NCBI GenBank assembly: GCA_951802195.1
Contig: OX637624.1
Location: 1,240,001-1,304,000 of the forward strand
Source: Tausonia pullulans
Lineage: Eukaryota > Basidiomycota > Tremellomycetes > Cystofilobasidiales > Mrakiaceae
Length of the DNA: 64,000 nt
Reading direction: 5' to 3'
The notes beneath the pieces are model-generated. The model was not told the origin of the DNA. It made no database searches and saw only the letters and a list, made by a program, of their open reading frames with translations. The position numbers were made by a program, and so were the translations under genes. This document shows positions 1 through 13,046 of this stretch, in pieces; within the stretch, counting starts at the first letter, position 1; each line of letters opens with the position of its first letter.

Positions 1-535
1 CCAGCCTTTCTCTTGTTCCCGTATCAACTTTGCAAGGGCACGCCTTCATGCTGGACCGGAACCCCAAAACGGATCTTCTTTTTGGGATTCCCCCGCAGTC
101 CGACTGTGTCACTCTTCTTTCGCGCAGACGTCACCTATGGGGTAATGTGAGCCACGTCCACGTCGCAGTGTCCCTGGATAGGAGGGCGTGGAGAGGGTCG
201 GGAGGAGAGGTGTTCATCGGTGTTTAGAGCGTCGTCGTCGACGACCATGACAATCTCATTGGGCTCGTCATCGTCTGGAATGACCTTCTCGGTGTCGTCG
301 TCAGTCCCTCTGCGACTGGGGGGCGCAGCCACGGCTCTGGGCGCATGCTAGGAAGCGACGCAACTGGGGAACTTTGATCATCTACAGTCTTGCGCTTTCT
401 CTGTCGCCACTTGCCCTGATTACAATTGCCACTTGTCCTGATCACAATATGTACCTGAAGGAGGCCGGCGGAGACCAATCGCGCTTCAGTTATACCTACT
501 CATCTGACTCAAATGCTCGTACTTATCCGGAGAGC
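1..535 (-). other. Flank of LINE copy 1 with a possible host 3' exon (acidic ORF)
   Basis: On the minus strand about 345 down to 135 there is an open frame with an acidic, low-complexity character (runs such as TDDDTEKVIPDDDEPNE and VVDDDALNTDE) that ends in a stop at 135. It has no good ATG, but a plausible splice acceptor (pyrimidines then CTAG) lies just upstream near 348, so it could be the last exon of a minus-strand gene whose upstream part was separated by the LINE that starts at 536. No family is recognised. The rest of the stretch shows nothing I can name. Confidence 0.25.
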
Positions 536-767
536 TTTTTTTTGTATTTAAGTCATGAGTTATACGTAGAGAACGAGGTAACCCTATGAGAGATGATGAT
601 TCGTAGCTAGATAGAAGGAAAGCGAAAATGAAAGTAGGGATGGAAGGAAAACAAAAGATGGGTTATGGACATAGGTCCGTTAGAAAAGGTAAGATATTAA
701 GATGACCAGATACACAAAGCATTGGCGATGTACCACCAGCCATACTTCCCCACCCCTGACCTGCTTT

Positions 768-3700
768 TCACCCGGGATCGATGGCGGCACCGACAGCAGT
801 ACCAGCCATCTGGCCACTGCCAGCCATCCACCTCATGCTCGACTGCCAGTGTGTCTGCCGGATCGTAGACGCGATCTTGCAGATCTCCTCGTCCGTGACA
901 GGGTCGAGGGCTGCGATCTTGCTGTACCTCCGCCTCCGGAGAAAACGCCATGTCCGGGCAACAAAGATGCAGTGGAAGAGGAAGGCCGCCCTCGGCGGCG
1001 ACGGTGTCGGGCAGACAAGCGTCTGGAGGGAGGGAGGATGGGAGGGGGGTGAAGGAGAGGCACGCGCTGCCGCAGCCGACCAGATAGCGCCCACGACGGG
1101 ACACGGCTCGTCGAAGAGGTGGAAGAAGGACTCCACGGGGGCCGTCAGGCACAGCGCACATCGCTTGGACCTGTTGTGCGGCGTAGCGGTTCCGTCGGCA
1201 AGGAATGCCGCCGCAGTATGCTTTCCTGGGTGGAGGCTGTACAGCGAGAATCGGTGGGCCAAGTCGATGTCCTCGGGCGACGCTCGGGACACGGCCTTGA
1301 GCAAGCACCACTGGCGCTTCCAGTCGACCTTGGTAAGCGCCGGAAAGTGGTCCTGCCATCCCTTTGGGATGATGAGGCCGCGGTTGGCTAGAGTACGACT
1401 GTGTGCGCCGTGGGGCTCACGAGGAACGTTCAGCCGGCCCAGGTTTGTGTGGCCAGGGTGGAGAGCTATCCGCAACTGGCTATCTGTACCGAACGTAGAC
1501 ATCCAGTGGACAGCGTTCCTCCAGCGGTCTTGATTCCAATAGCTCATGTCAAAGCTGACTTCTTCGAACCATGCCCGGAGGTAAGCCTGGCATCGCGCAG
1601 GGAGAGCTCCTTGGAGCTTTGTGATGGCATTCCACCAGACGGCTGGGAAGAACCATTGACCTTCCACTGGGGAAAGGAATACGCCTAGCCAGCTGAAATT
1701 GGCGGGCCGAGGTCCTCTGATGAACTCTCCATCCCGGAAGATGGTGCGAGTCATCATTCTATAGGCCCCTGGGTCGAGGCTCATGGTATGGATGATCCGC
1801 TTGCGAATACGGATCGATGCGGGAAGCTCCGGTCTGAAGAGCACATCGCCAGCCCACTGGGCGCGCGCTTTGATGAGCCGGAATCGGAGTGGCGTGAAGC
1901 CGAAGCCGCCGAGGTCTCGAGGGGTTTCCAGACGCTCCCTGCTGACGTCGTGGTGTTTTGATCGGTAGAGGGACTTGTAGGCCGTGTCCTCGAGGTCTTC
2001 CAGGATATCGTCTGGGCACGGCAGGAAGCGGTCCAGGTAGATGATCTTCGAGTAGATGTACTGGTTGATGACGTTGCATCGCGCAAGGAGCGGGAGGTCG
2101 TGCAGCGGGATGCGAGCAAGACGAGCCTTCAGCTTGCCGATGACATCTCGCCAGCAAGCAGGCACGTTGACCGTGCGACCGCATGGAACGCCGAGGAAGT
2201 CGAATGACAGCGTTTGGACGCGCCATTCGTGGTACCTCGTAGGCGCATCCGTCCGGCATGACCCTAGCGGATAGAGGAGTGATTTCTGGTAGTTCAGCTT
2301 GCTTGCTGCGGCTTTCTCGTACTCTCGGAGGCAGACCGTCGCCTCATCGACCTCCGACCAGGTCCGACACCGGATACTTAGATCGTCTACAAAGAGGAGG
2401 ACCTTCCGCTCGTGTAGAGGGGGCGGATTGGCTGGTGGGAGGCGATGGCGGAGCATACATGCCAGCGGCTCCAGAAGGAGGGCGAAGATCGTCGGTGCCG
2501 CGGGATCGCCCTGTCGGACACCGGACCGGATATGGATGGCTTGACCCATCCATCCGTTGATCATGAGCCGAGCTGTCTGAGAGGTCATCGTTGAGGTGAT
2601 CCACGCAGCGGCGCGCGGACCGAACCCCATGTGGCTGAGGCAGGGGCCAACGAAGTCGTGCGACACTCTGTCGTATGCCTTCTCAAAGTCGACTTGGGCG
2701 AGGACGCCAGGCAAAAGGTCTTCGTCGTCAATGGCGAGCTGGAGAGAGGAGATGTTGCGACCCGAGTCGCGGCCAGGGAGGAAGCCTGTCTGGTCCCCGT
2801 CGATGAGGGTGTCCACGACGGTGAGCAGGCGGCTGTTGATGGCAAGGGAGAAGATGCGAGAGTCAGCGTTGATGAGCGAGATCGGACGATAGTTGGCAAT
2901 CTGATCGCGATCTCCCTTCTTCTTGAAGATCAGATGGATATGGGCCTCGCGCTGTGAGGCGGATCGGAGGCCTGTCTCCGGGACGAGGTTCAGCAGACTG
3001 AGGAGGATCGGGCCGACGGCAGCCCAAGTGGCCTGGTAGAACTCGACGGGGATCCCGTCGCTTCCTGGTGTCTTGTTACGGTTCGATCTGAACGTGGCCC
3101 GCCTGAGCTCGTCCAGTTCGAAGGGTTTCTCGAGGGTCCGACTCTGGGAGCCGTCGAGTGTTTTGGTGACATGTCGGAGGACGTTGGCGTGCTCGGCAGC
3201 TGGCGTCGTCTTGGTCTCATAAAGAGTCGAGTAGAAGGCGTGTGCTGTAGCTAGAATGTTCTCGTTGTTTGCGATGGCTGCGGCCGCTGGGTTGTTGAGT
3301 GGCCATAGGGCTGCGATAGTGTCGGCCTGGCGGACGATCTTGAGTCGCTGCTTGACGGCATACTCGCTCGTGTTGGCTGGTTCGAGATGGGCTCGAAGAG
3401 CGTGGCCATGGAGGATCGACCTATGTGGATCCCCGCCTGACACTCTGCTCATTCGGGCGAGGTGTCTTGAGATGTCTGACGCGTGATCCGCTATCTGAAC
3501 CTTGGTCTCGTCCCAGGCCCCGAAGGGGTCCCTGGTCTCTGTAAGCGCATCGTGGTACCACTCGGGGATATGGAATAGGAAGTATTCGACAAAACCGGTA
3601 ATCTTCAACAGGTGTGTGCCGATCTTGTATGATCCGGGACCGTGCTCTATTGCACCGGGGAAGGTGAGGCTGAGTTCGATCGGCTTGTGGCTAGAGTAGA

Positions 3701-4442
3701 GATGGCCAGACGGTCGTGGCAGGAAGCGCTGTCGTACGGCTCGGCTAGCGAGCAGAGGGGACAGATAGAAGCGATCAATGCGGCGATCTGCTCGCGTGAT
3801 GCCAGTATAGTTTGTGTATTCGCGCTGGAGCGGGTATAGGGATCGGTATGGGTCGGAGAGGGCAAAGTCCCGGACCAGCCGGCACATTTCCTCCTTTCCC
3901 GCGTTCTGGGTAAATTGGCTCATCCCGTCGAGGTAGCTGTCCTCCACACAGTTCCAGTCCCCGCCCAGGAGGAGAGGGATGTCAGAGTGGGCAGGTATCT
4001 TGCGAGATAGAGTAGAGAGGAACTCCTTTGTCGAGCGGCCGTTCGTTTGGCTGTCTCGGCAGGGGACGTAGACTGCAGCCATCCTGACGGCTTCGCCGGC
4101 GATGACGAACACGGCATCCGTCAGGTTGGTTCGTAAGATGGGAGAGGAGCGGGAGATGGATCTGATCCTAGTCGGAGGGGTATTGGGAGGGAGGAATCGA
4201 GAGGCATGCCGCCAGAGGATGGCCGTCTGGCAGTCAACCGTAAAGATCGAGCCGAAGCCCATATCTTCACACTCAGCTGTCCAGGTCGCTACCTGATCTG
4301 GTGTTGTGCATGCCACTTCTGAGAGAAGGTATATGTCTGCCTTGGATCGTGAATAGAGGGAGAGGAGGAGACTGCGGGCGCGATCTCGCGTGAACACCCT
4401 CTGGATGTTCGCCGCGACGATCTGGACATCGTTGTACACCAT
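768..4442 (-). CDS. LINE copy 1 ORF2: endonuclease-reverse transcriptase
   Basis: A 1224-residue polyprotein that would nick target DNA and reverse-transcribe the element RNA. Residues 1-260 are an APE-like endonuclease: N12/13, E42 in LLSEV, D162 and N164 in GGDWN, RIDRFYLS at 221-228 and the SSHKP motif at 250-254. Reverse transcriptase motifs follow: NYRPISLIN near 517-525, DFEKAYD at 585-591, RQGDP at 643-647, and the catalytic box LFVDD at 683-687, where copies 2 and 3 have LFADD. A CCHC-like knuckle lies at C1095, C1098, H1108, C1114. No RNase H is evident. The start is the ATG that overlaps the ORF1 stop (TAATG), which suggests termination-reinitiation. The frame is intact throughout. 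Confidence 0.93.
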   Translation of the reverse strand: MVYNDVQIVAANIQRVFTRDRARSLLLSLYSRSKADIYLLSEVACTTPDQVATWTAECEDMGFGSIFTVDCQTAILWRHASRFLPPNTPPTRIRSISRSSPILRTNLTDAVFVIAGEAVRMAAVYVPCRDSQTNGRSTKEFLSTLSRKIPAHSDIPLLLGGDWNCVEDSYLDGMSQFTQNAGKEEMCRLVRDFALSDPYRSLYPLQREYTNYTGITRADRRIDRFYLSPLLASRAVRQRFLPRPSGHLYSSHKPIELSLTFPGAIEHGPGSYKIGTHLLKITGFVEYFLFHIPEWYHDALTETRDPFGAWDETKVQIADHASDISRHLARMSRVSGGDPHRSILHGHALRAHLEPANTSEYAVKQRLKIVRQADTIAALWPLNNPAAAAIANNENILATAHAFYSTLYETKTTPAAEHANVLRHVTKTLDGSQSRTLEKPFELDELRRATFRSNRNKTPGSDGIPVEFYQATWAAVGPILLSLLNLVPETGLRSASQREAHIHLIFKKKGDRDQIANYRPISLINADSRIFSLAINSRLLTVVDTLIDGDQTGFLPGRDSGRNISSLQLAIDDEDLLPGVLAQVDFEKAYDRVSHDFVGPCLSHMGFGPRAAAWITSTMTSQTARLMINGWMGQAIHIRSGVRQGDPAAPTIFALLLEPLACMLRHRLPPANPPPLHERKVLLFVDDLSIRCRTWSEVDEATVCLREYEKAAASKLNYQKSLLYPLGSCRTDAPTRYHEWRVQTLSFDFLGVPCGRTVNVPACWRDVIGKLKARLARIPLHDLPLLARCNVINQYIYSKIIYLDRFLPCPDDILEDLEDTAYKSLYRSKHHDVSRERLETPRDLGGFGFTPLRFRLIKARAQWAGDVLFRPELPASIRIRKRIIHTMSLDPGAYRMMTRTIFRDGEFIRGPRPANFSWLGVFLSPVEGQWFFPAVWWNAITKLQGALPARCQAYLRAWFEEVSFDMSYWNQDRWRNAVHWMSTFGTDSQLRIALHPGHTNLGRLNVPREPHGAHSRTLANRGLIIPKGWQDHFPALTKVDWKRQWCLLKAVSRASPEDIDLAHRFSLYSLHPGKHTAAAFLADGTATPHNRSKRCALCLTAPVESFFHLFDEPCPVVGAIWSAAAARASPSPPSHPPSLQTLVCPTPSPPRAAFLFHCIFVARTWRFLRRRRYSKIAALDPVTDEEICKIASTIRQTHWQSSMRWMAGSGQMAGTAVGAAIDPG

Positions 4443-6337
4443 TATTCTTCCATGTCCTCGGCTTCAGCCAAGGTCACGAGGGTGCGCTCGATGGATGCCT
4501 GAGAGGACGGCGTGGAGGGGATGAGAGAAGGAGTAGAGGGTGGGTTCAGGAGGAGCGAAGATGGCGGGGATGGGGATGGGGGCGGGGGAGACGATGGTGA
4601 CAGGGGAGGTGGAGTGGAAGATGGATGCTCGTCTTCGACCTGCATCCCGTCTTCCTTCCTCGTCAGTTCCCCTTCGTTGTCATCCTCTATGGCGCTCCGT
4701 GTATGGCTGGGTTGCGAGTCCGCATTGCGCGGTGCTTGCTCTGAGTGGGGGTGGGGGGGGCCGACGTGGGCAGGAGGTGTGGCCACCTCCGTCGTGACTT
4801 CAGTCGGCCTGTTCAGTGACCTCCTTTTGGATTTTTGTACGAGCTGGTATCCATCCAGGTCTGTTCCCGGTTCGACAGGTCTCTGGGGGGGTCCTTCGGT
4901 TGGTGCTCGCGCATTCGCTGGAAGGTTTGCCTTCGGACGACCTGGGCATCGGGTCGAAGGGTGAGCGTGCGATCCACATCCGCCACACTCTGGAGCAGTG
5001 GGACACTCGGCACGAGCGTGCTCAAATGAGTGGCAGTAGTAGCAGTACGTCGAGGCTTGACGGGATGGAGAGTTTTTCCCAGTGCCGGGTTGGACAGGTT
5101 TGAAGATGACATGGTGGTTGACCCAACCGGGTAGCTGTTGAGGGAATGCATTCGCCCTCGGCATCGTCTTGGAGCCAGAAAGGTCGAGCAGAACTCTAAC
5201 CCGGCCAGTTGGGACGCCGGGTAAGCGGGCGTAATACTGGCGCTGGAATATGATGACTCTGTCTCCAGAGGCTTCTACTTGTTTGCGGAACTCCTCCTCC
5301 ACTCCTTTGCCTTTTTCGAAGTTCACCAGCAGACCTTCCTGCAGGAGCTTGTTTTGGGAATTGTAGCACGCGTGGATCTGAGGTTTCACCCCTCTCACAT
5401 TCAGCGGCAGGGACTGTAGTTGGGTCAGGATGTCTTGAGGATCTTCTTCAGAGTCGACTAGGAGGAGCATTCTGTCTTGAGGGTCCTTGACAGGACGGAC
5501 CAGGAAAGACAGTCGTTCGTCGCACTTGGAGATTGCGAGAGAGATCTCGAAGGGAGTGGTATCTCGAGGGACTGAGATGGCTAGACAGTTCCCGCGGTCG
5601 GTAGCCAAGGCTGGGGCGATTGGGGTATTATCCTGCGGGGGTTGTTGATCGGTTCCGAAGACGAAGGCGAACTGGGGTTGGGTGCCAAACGAGTCCCGTT
5701 GTCCCGCAGCTGAGTTTGTAGGATGAGCCTGTTTGGCGGCGTTTGCATATGAGCGGCCGATGGCGTTCGGCTGGGATTTCGCGGTGGCGCGAGTGCGAGT
5801 GCCGGCGGAGGTCGCCGGCGCGGGCGACGCGGTGCCGGGGACGAGGGGAGGTTGTTGAGAGAGAGTCTCGCCTGTAGAGCGAGACGTTGTGAGACGCGTC
5901 ACTTCGGACGTGGGGGATAGAGCGGCATTGAGGTCGCTGATGGCTGAGCTCGACCGCGTAATACGGCGAGTTGAGGGGGTTGCAGGGGTTCTGCGGAGGG
6001 GGGAGGGAGAAGAGAGGAGGGCCGTGGGGCTGATATGGATGTGGGGCGTAGTAGGGTTGGTAGGGTTGGTAGGGTTGGTAGGGTTGGTAGGGTTGGTAGG
6101 GTTGGTAGGAGTGCTAGGGGTGCTAGGACTGGTCGGATGGGCCGGTGGGCTGAGGGTGGGTTTGTTGACGGGCGTTTGGAGACGTTCGTCGACGCGAGAG
6201 GGCGTATTGGTCGCGTCTTGGACGCTGGGGGTTTCATCGGATCCGCTCTTTCTCTTTGCTGAAGAGGGAGGGTCTGGGGGATCCTTGGGAGCCTTGAGGG
6301 CTTCTTGGAGTCGCTTGGGGGTTGATTCACTAGGCAT
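4442..6337 (-). CDS. LINE copy 1 ORF1: gag-like RNA-binding protein
   Basis: About 631 residues from the ATG at 6337, which is the start shared with copies 2 and 3 (MPSESTPKRL). An in-frame upstream ATG at 6421 lies in non-element flank and is unlikely to be used. The N-terminal third is Pro/Ser/Thr-rich and contains an uninterrupted run of TNP tripeptides (DNA 6054-6113, a GGTAGGGTT tandem repeat on the plus strand). A conserved middle region is followed by two CCHC zinc knuckles, CX2CX4HX4C (CYYCHSFEHARAEC) and CGGCGSHAHPSTRC, and a Pro/Ser-rich acidic tail. ORF1 proteins of this kind bind the element RNA to form the retrotransposition particle. The stop overlaps the ORF2 start by one base. 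Confidence 0.88.
   Translation of the reverse strand: MPSESTPKRLQEALKAPKDPPDPPSSAKRKSGSDETPSVQDATNTPSRVDERLQTPVNKPTLSPPAHPTSPSTPSTPTNPTNPTNPTNPTNPTNPTTPHIHISPTALLSSPSPLRRTPATPSTRRITRSSSAISDLNAALSPTSEVTRLTTSRSTGETLSQQPPLVPGTASPAPATSAGTRTRATAKSQPNAIGRSYANAAKQAHPTNSAAGQRDSFGTQPQFAFVFGTDQQPPQDNTPIAPALATDRGNCLAISVPRDTTPFEISLAISKCDERLSFLVRPVKDPQDRMLLLVDSEEDPQDILTQLQSLPLNVRGVKPQIHACYNSQNKLLQEGLLVNFEKGKGVEEEFRKQVEASGDRVIIFQRQYYARLPGVPTGRVRVLLDLSGSKTMPRANAFPQQLPGWVNHHVIFKPVQPGTGKNSPSRQASTYCYYCHSFEHARAECPTAPECGGCGSHAHPSTRCPGRPKANLPANARAPTEGPPQRPVEPGTDLDGYQLVQKSKRRSLNRPTEVTTEVATPPAHVGPPHPHSEQAPRNADSQPSHTRSAIEDDNEGELTRKEDGMQVEDEHPSSTPPPLSPSSPPPPSPSPPSSLLLNPPSTPSLIPSTPSSQASIERTLVTLAEAEDMEE
6054..6115 (+). 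repeat. GGTAGGGTT minisatellite inside LINE ORF1
   Basis: A 9-bp unit, GGTAGGGTT on the plus strand, repeated about six to seven times. It is read as TNP tripeptides in ORF1 on the minus strand. The other LINE copies carry fewer and more degenerate units at the same place (about 48505-48597 and 54346-54417), so the tract expands and contracts in frame. It resembles telomere repeats but is coding. Confidence 0.85.
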
Positions 6338-6453
6338 ATGGTAGGGTGACCTGGTTTGACCTGGTGGTGGTTGCCAACGAACAAAACATTGGACAAGAGT
6401 AGACTCAGGGATTGAGTACAACGCCTTGAAAACAATCTTTTAACTTCAAAATT

Positions 6454-6526
6454 GCCTCGATAGCTCATCTGGTAGAGCGTACGCCTGAAGAGCGTAAGGT
6501 GGCCTGTTCGAGCCAGGCTCGAGGCA
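6454..6526 (+). tRNA. tRNA-Phe (GAA), intronless
   Basis: A 73-base cloverleaf. Acceptor GCCTCGA (6454-6460) pairs with TCGAGGC (6519-6525), discriminator A at 6526. The D stem is GCTC/GAGC; the anticodon stem TACGC/GCGTA encloses the loop CTGAAGA with anticodon GAA at 6487-6489. The variable loop is AGGTG and the T arm GCCTG-TTCGAGC-CAGGC. All stems are fully paired and there is no intron. The 5' end of LINE copy 1 lies about 80 bp upstream. Confidence 0.95.
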
Positions 6527-6622
6527 TTCGTTCGAACTCCTCGAGTTCTATGTTTTATATTTAGACAAACGGATGCGGCTATCAACAGATCCAGCACTTC
6601 AATCGGTCCTTCACTTTTCGAC

Positions 6623-9043
6623 TCAGTCCTCCCTCTTTTTGCTCCTCACGCCAATCAGCCCCAGCAACGTCACCGCCGAAATGACAATCAGCACGCCTGG
6701 GAGCATCGCCAGCCCGACTTTCTGAGCTGCGAGGCCGACCATGAGCGGGCCGACGGCCGAGCCGATGAGACCGAGACCACTGCGAGGGCAGAGCGCACGT
6801 CAGGAAGAGAATGGAGGAAGGACAGGAGGCTGAGAGGGACAGACATGAGAATGCCGACGACGGACGACTTGAGCGAGGGAGGGACGCGGGAGGTTGTGAG
6901 GGAGATGATGTTGGGAGTCACTGAGGAGGCCCAGTCAGCATTGCCTCTCAATGGCAAGGAGGTTGGGAGATCGTGCGTACCAGGGCCTAACATAAAGCCC
7001 GTGACTAAGAGCATGCAACTGTCAGCTTTGCCATGGATCTCTCGGCAATGCACTCAGTCCTCACCGACAATGGCTGCCGTGTTGGCCGCGAGGTTTGAAA
7101 CCTTCCAAAGAACTGAGAGGCCAGCCATGACGCAGCCGAGGAAGGAGATGGTCGAGACCTTCTCGCCAAAGTACGCTGACGGAAGGCCAAGGACGATCCG
7201 ACCGAGGGCGATACTGTCGCAATCGAATGTAAGCGACAGTAACGGCACAGGGAGGGGACAGAGAAATGTACAAACCCTCCCCAGAGAGCAGCGAGCTCGT
7301 AGCTGTGCGTGAAATAGATACAAGCCGTTAGTCTCTGCTACCCTGGATCACGAGATTAAGCCTTACCGAGATCGCGCTGCCGGGGCGCCCTTGATACTGA
7401 GCAAATAACTCGGCAGCCACTGGTCAAGGCATATCAAATCAGTTGGTCGCAGTGACGTGCGAATGGCAAGCGAGGCACACTGACCGACGAGGTGATATCC
7501 GTCGAAGCGAATCCCAGGACGGTCAGCCCCGCCCCGAGCCAAACAAGCGGGTAACGCATCGTGCGCTTGAATCGCTGGCGAGGGGTCGGGGTCGTTTGAT
7601 GGGGCTGGCCACCGGCATCGTGGGCAGTGTTGGAAGAGGATGCGGCGTCGGGAAGGCTAGGGACTGGGGCTTCGTCGGGCGGGATCACGTCTGGAAGGAA
7701 AAGGCGGCGGGAATAAGCGAGATCTGAGAGAAACTCGGTCAATAGAGACATACAAGATGAGAAAAGAAGGATGTGGAGTCCGGAAAGGAGCGTCGCGAGG
7801 CCAAGCGGGACGTAGTAGTAGAGCTGCGACGTGGCGTGTCAGCGTATTCACAGATACCAGGGCATATGTCACTCACGTTCCATCCGATTCCTCGATCGAC
7901 GAAGGATCCAATGATGAAAGGGGAAATGAAGCTGGTGACGAGGTCGACGCATAGTCAGTGCTCTTGCATGTCCTGCGAATTAAAAGGCACTCACGCCCCA
8001 ACACCAAAGGCTGCGTACATGACGCTCATGAGCGCCGTGCTGTCGTACTGAGTAGACATCGAATCGTCAGCGATCTGGTCTCTGAGGAGCTGCGGTGTTG
8101 CTCACGTGCGCGACGACGGTTGTGAGAGCCGCGTCGTAGAGGCCGCTTCCCTGTCGAGTCAAAGGACAGCGGCTCAGTTCGAACATCCTCGTTACTCCGA
8201 AGACGCTTTTGGCTTACCATCCCAAGTAGACCCAGGCCGACCGTGACTACACCGAAAGGAGGGCGCATGGCCAATATCAGGGATCCGGCAATGTAAAAGC
8301 ATGCCGCAAGGAGGAGGGTGTTCCTAAAGAAAGATGGAGTGTCAGCCAACTAAAAGAGAGCACAACTGTTAGCCAAGATGCACCGAAGGCCGTAGTGGTG
8401 GAGCGTCCAGGAGTGCATCACGGAACTGATAAAGTAGCCGACCGTGTTGGCCAGGAAGACTGGGCAGCGAACAGTGTGAGTAATGGGCTTACGCCCTCGC
8501 GACAATAGGGATGAAGACCTACCGAGTGAGATTACGTTGTAAGAGACATGGTAGGTGGACTCCATCGACGGCAGGTTGGCTCCCTATTACAGACAGACAG
8601 GTGTGGATCGTCGTCAGCTTCGACTACAATATCGTCAAGCTTGTCGTACATACTGTCGCCGAGTCGTTCATGCCGACGAGGAGGATCGTTGCGCAGGCTC
8701 CAAACATCTCGACCGCACAGCTGCCCTCTTCGTGCCTCCATCGTTTCAGCCTCGCCCAGTACGACCTCGACGACAACCGATGGCCGTGGTTGAGGCGGCC
8801 CAGGCCGGTCTCATCCGAGTCCTGTCTCGCGAGCTGGCCCCGTGCGCGCCTGGCCCGGTCAGCTTGCCGGAAGTGGGGGTCCCTCGCCGGAGACGAGTCC
8901 CGTGTCGAGGGGGGCGCGCTGGTGCCGACGTTAGAATCTGTTTTGGTTGAGGCGGCGGAGGAGGCGAGCTGGGAGACGGCTGAGTGCGGCTGAGGGCGCG
9001 AAAGGTCGGTAAGCTCGAACGAGCCACGAGAGACGGTGGACAT
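6623..9043 (-). CDS. MFS transporter, BSC6-like
   Basis: A polytopic membrane protein of the major facilitator superfamily, in at least ten exons. The start is the ATG at 9043 (MSTVSRGSFELTD) and the end LLGLIGVRSKKRED with the stop at 6623. The first roughly 100 residues are a Ser-rich cytoplasmic tail. Membrane segments then begin with FGACATILLVG. The segment ESTYHVSYNVISL, then VFLANTVGYFISS, and later GLYDAALTTVVAH and FIIGSFVDRGIGWN follow the pattern of fungal MFS proteins annotated as bypass of stop codon protein 6 (fucose-permease-like). A hydrophilic Pro-rich loop (PDEAPVPSLPDAASS) separates the two six-helix halves. The substrate cannot be told from the sequence. Intron borders were read by eye and some may be off by a few bases. 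Confidence 0.82.
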
Positions 9044-12658
<3,615 letters not shown>

Positions 12659-12851
12659 TTTTGGTTTGGTTTGGTTTGTTTCGTATTGGAGTCATGAGGC
12701 ATACGTAGAGGACGAGGTAACGCTGCGAAACCCTGCGAGAGATGGTGATTCGTGGCTAGATAGAGGGAGAGCGAGAGTAAAAGTGAAGGTGGGAGGAAAG
12801 CAAAGGGTTTTTTTATTTATTTTTATTTTTATTTTTATTTATTTTATTTAG
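12659..12851 (-). mobile_element. Short LINE-tail (SINE-like) element, left arm copy
   Basis: On the minus strand this begins with an AAAT/AAAAT microsatellite (12812-12850 on the plus strand as TTTTA repeats), continues with about 125 bp clearly related to the 3' UTR of the three LINEs (TATCTAGC, ACGAATCACCATCTCTC, GTTACCTCGT, CTCATGACT) and ends in a degenerate A-rich AAACC tail. It has no coding part. The sequence has drifted from the intact LINE tails, so it is older or belongs to a sister subfamily. Its 5' end is 77 bp upstream of the tRNA-Arg-like gene and points away from it, as with the LINEs. Confidence 0.75.
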
Positions 12852-12928
12852 GGAGGGAGAAGTGGAGGAGAAGATGATTTGCGGGGTCAGGGGGATTGGA
12901 TGGAGACGAGGATTATCGAGATTCAGTA

Positions 12929-13046
12929 GGCGGCTTCGTCTAGTGGTTAAGATTCTGGTTTTCGGCGCATGGGAGGATTCAATCGATAGATTGTAGTCTC
13001 TCACGACGCACGCCAGCGATCGTCGGTTCGACCCCGGCAGTCGTCT
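12929..13046 (+). tRNA. tRNA-Arg (TCG)-like gene with about 45-nt intron, copy A
   Basis: Acceptor GGCGGCT (12929-12935) pairs with AGTCGTC (13039-13045) with two G-T pairs. The D stem is GTCT/AGAT, and the anticodon stem CTGGT (12955-12959) pairs with GCCAG (13012-13016). The loop gives anticodon TCG at 12962-12964 and an intron of about 45 nt from 12966 to 13010 at the standard 37/38 position. The variable loop has five bases and the T arm is GTCGG-TTCGACC-CCGGC, with a perfect B-box core. The D-arm resembles Glu/Asp tRNAs; reading it as Glu (TTC) needs a mismatched stem. The discriminator is T, which is unusual. Three copies exist, each with the same downstream block of about 125 bp, so it may be the head of a tRNA-derived SINE. 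Confidence 0.65.

Larger units (their letters stand above)
536..6373 (-). mobile_element. LINE copy 1: full-length L1-type non-LTR retrotransposon
   Basis: A two-ORF non-LTR retrotransposon on the minus strand. Its 3' end is the T run at 536-543 (poly(A) on the element strand), preceded by a 3' UTR at 544-767 that recurs at eight or more other places in the window. ORF1 (4442-6337) and ORF2 (768-4442) are both open and overlap by one base at TAATG. The 5' end is judged by comparison with copies 2 and 3, which share the CACCACCAGGTCAA-type leader; it lies near 6373, about 80 bp upstream of a tRNA-Phe gene and pointing away from it. I see no clear target-site duplication. Endonuclease, reverse transcriptase and a C-terminal CCHC motif without an evident RNase H fit the L1/Tx1-like group; a Tad-type origin is not excluded. 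Confidence 0.93.

Noticed and set aside
697-1359. Antisense frames inside the LINE ORF2 regions
   Set aside because: They recur in all three LINE copies as shadows of the same ORF2 and have no recognisable motif.
6054-6115. Interstitial telomere tract
   Set aside because: The GGTAGGGTT units are in frame in ORF1 of a LINE and occur at the same place in the other copies, so they are coding.
12929-13046. tRNA-Glu (TTC) reading of the intron-bearing tRNA
   Set aside because: It needs a mismatch in the anticodon stem and a four-base variable loop. The TCG reading gives five paired bases in the stem and a five-base variable loop.
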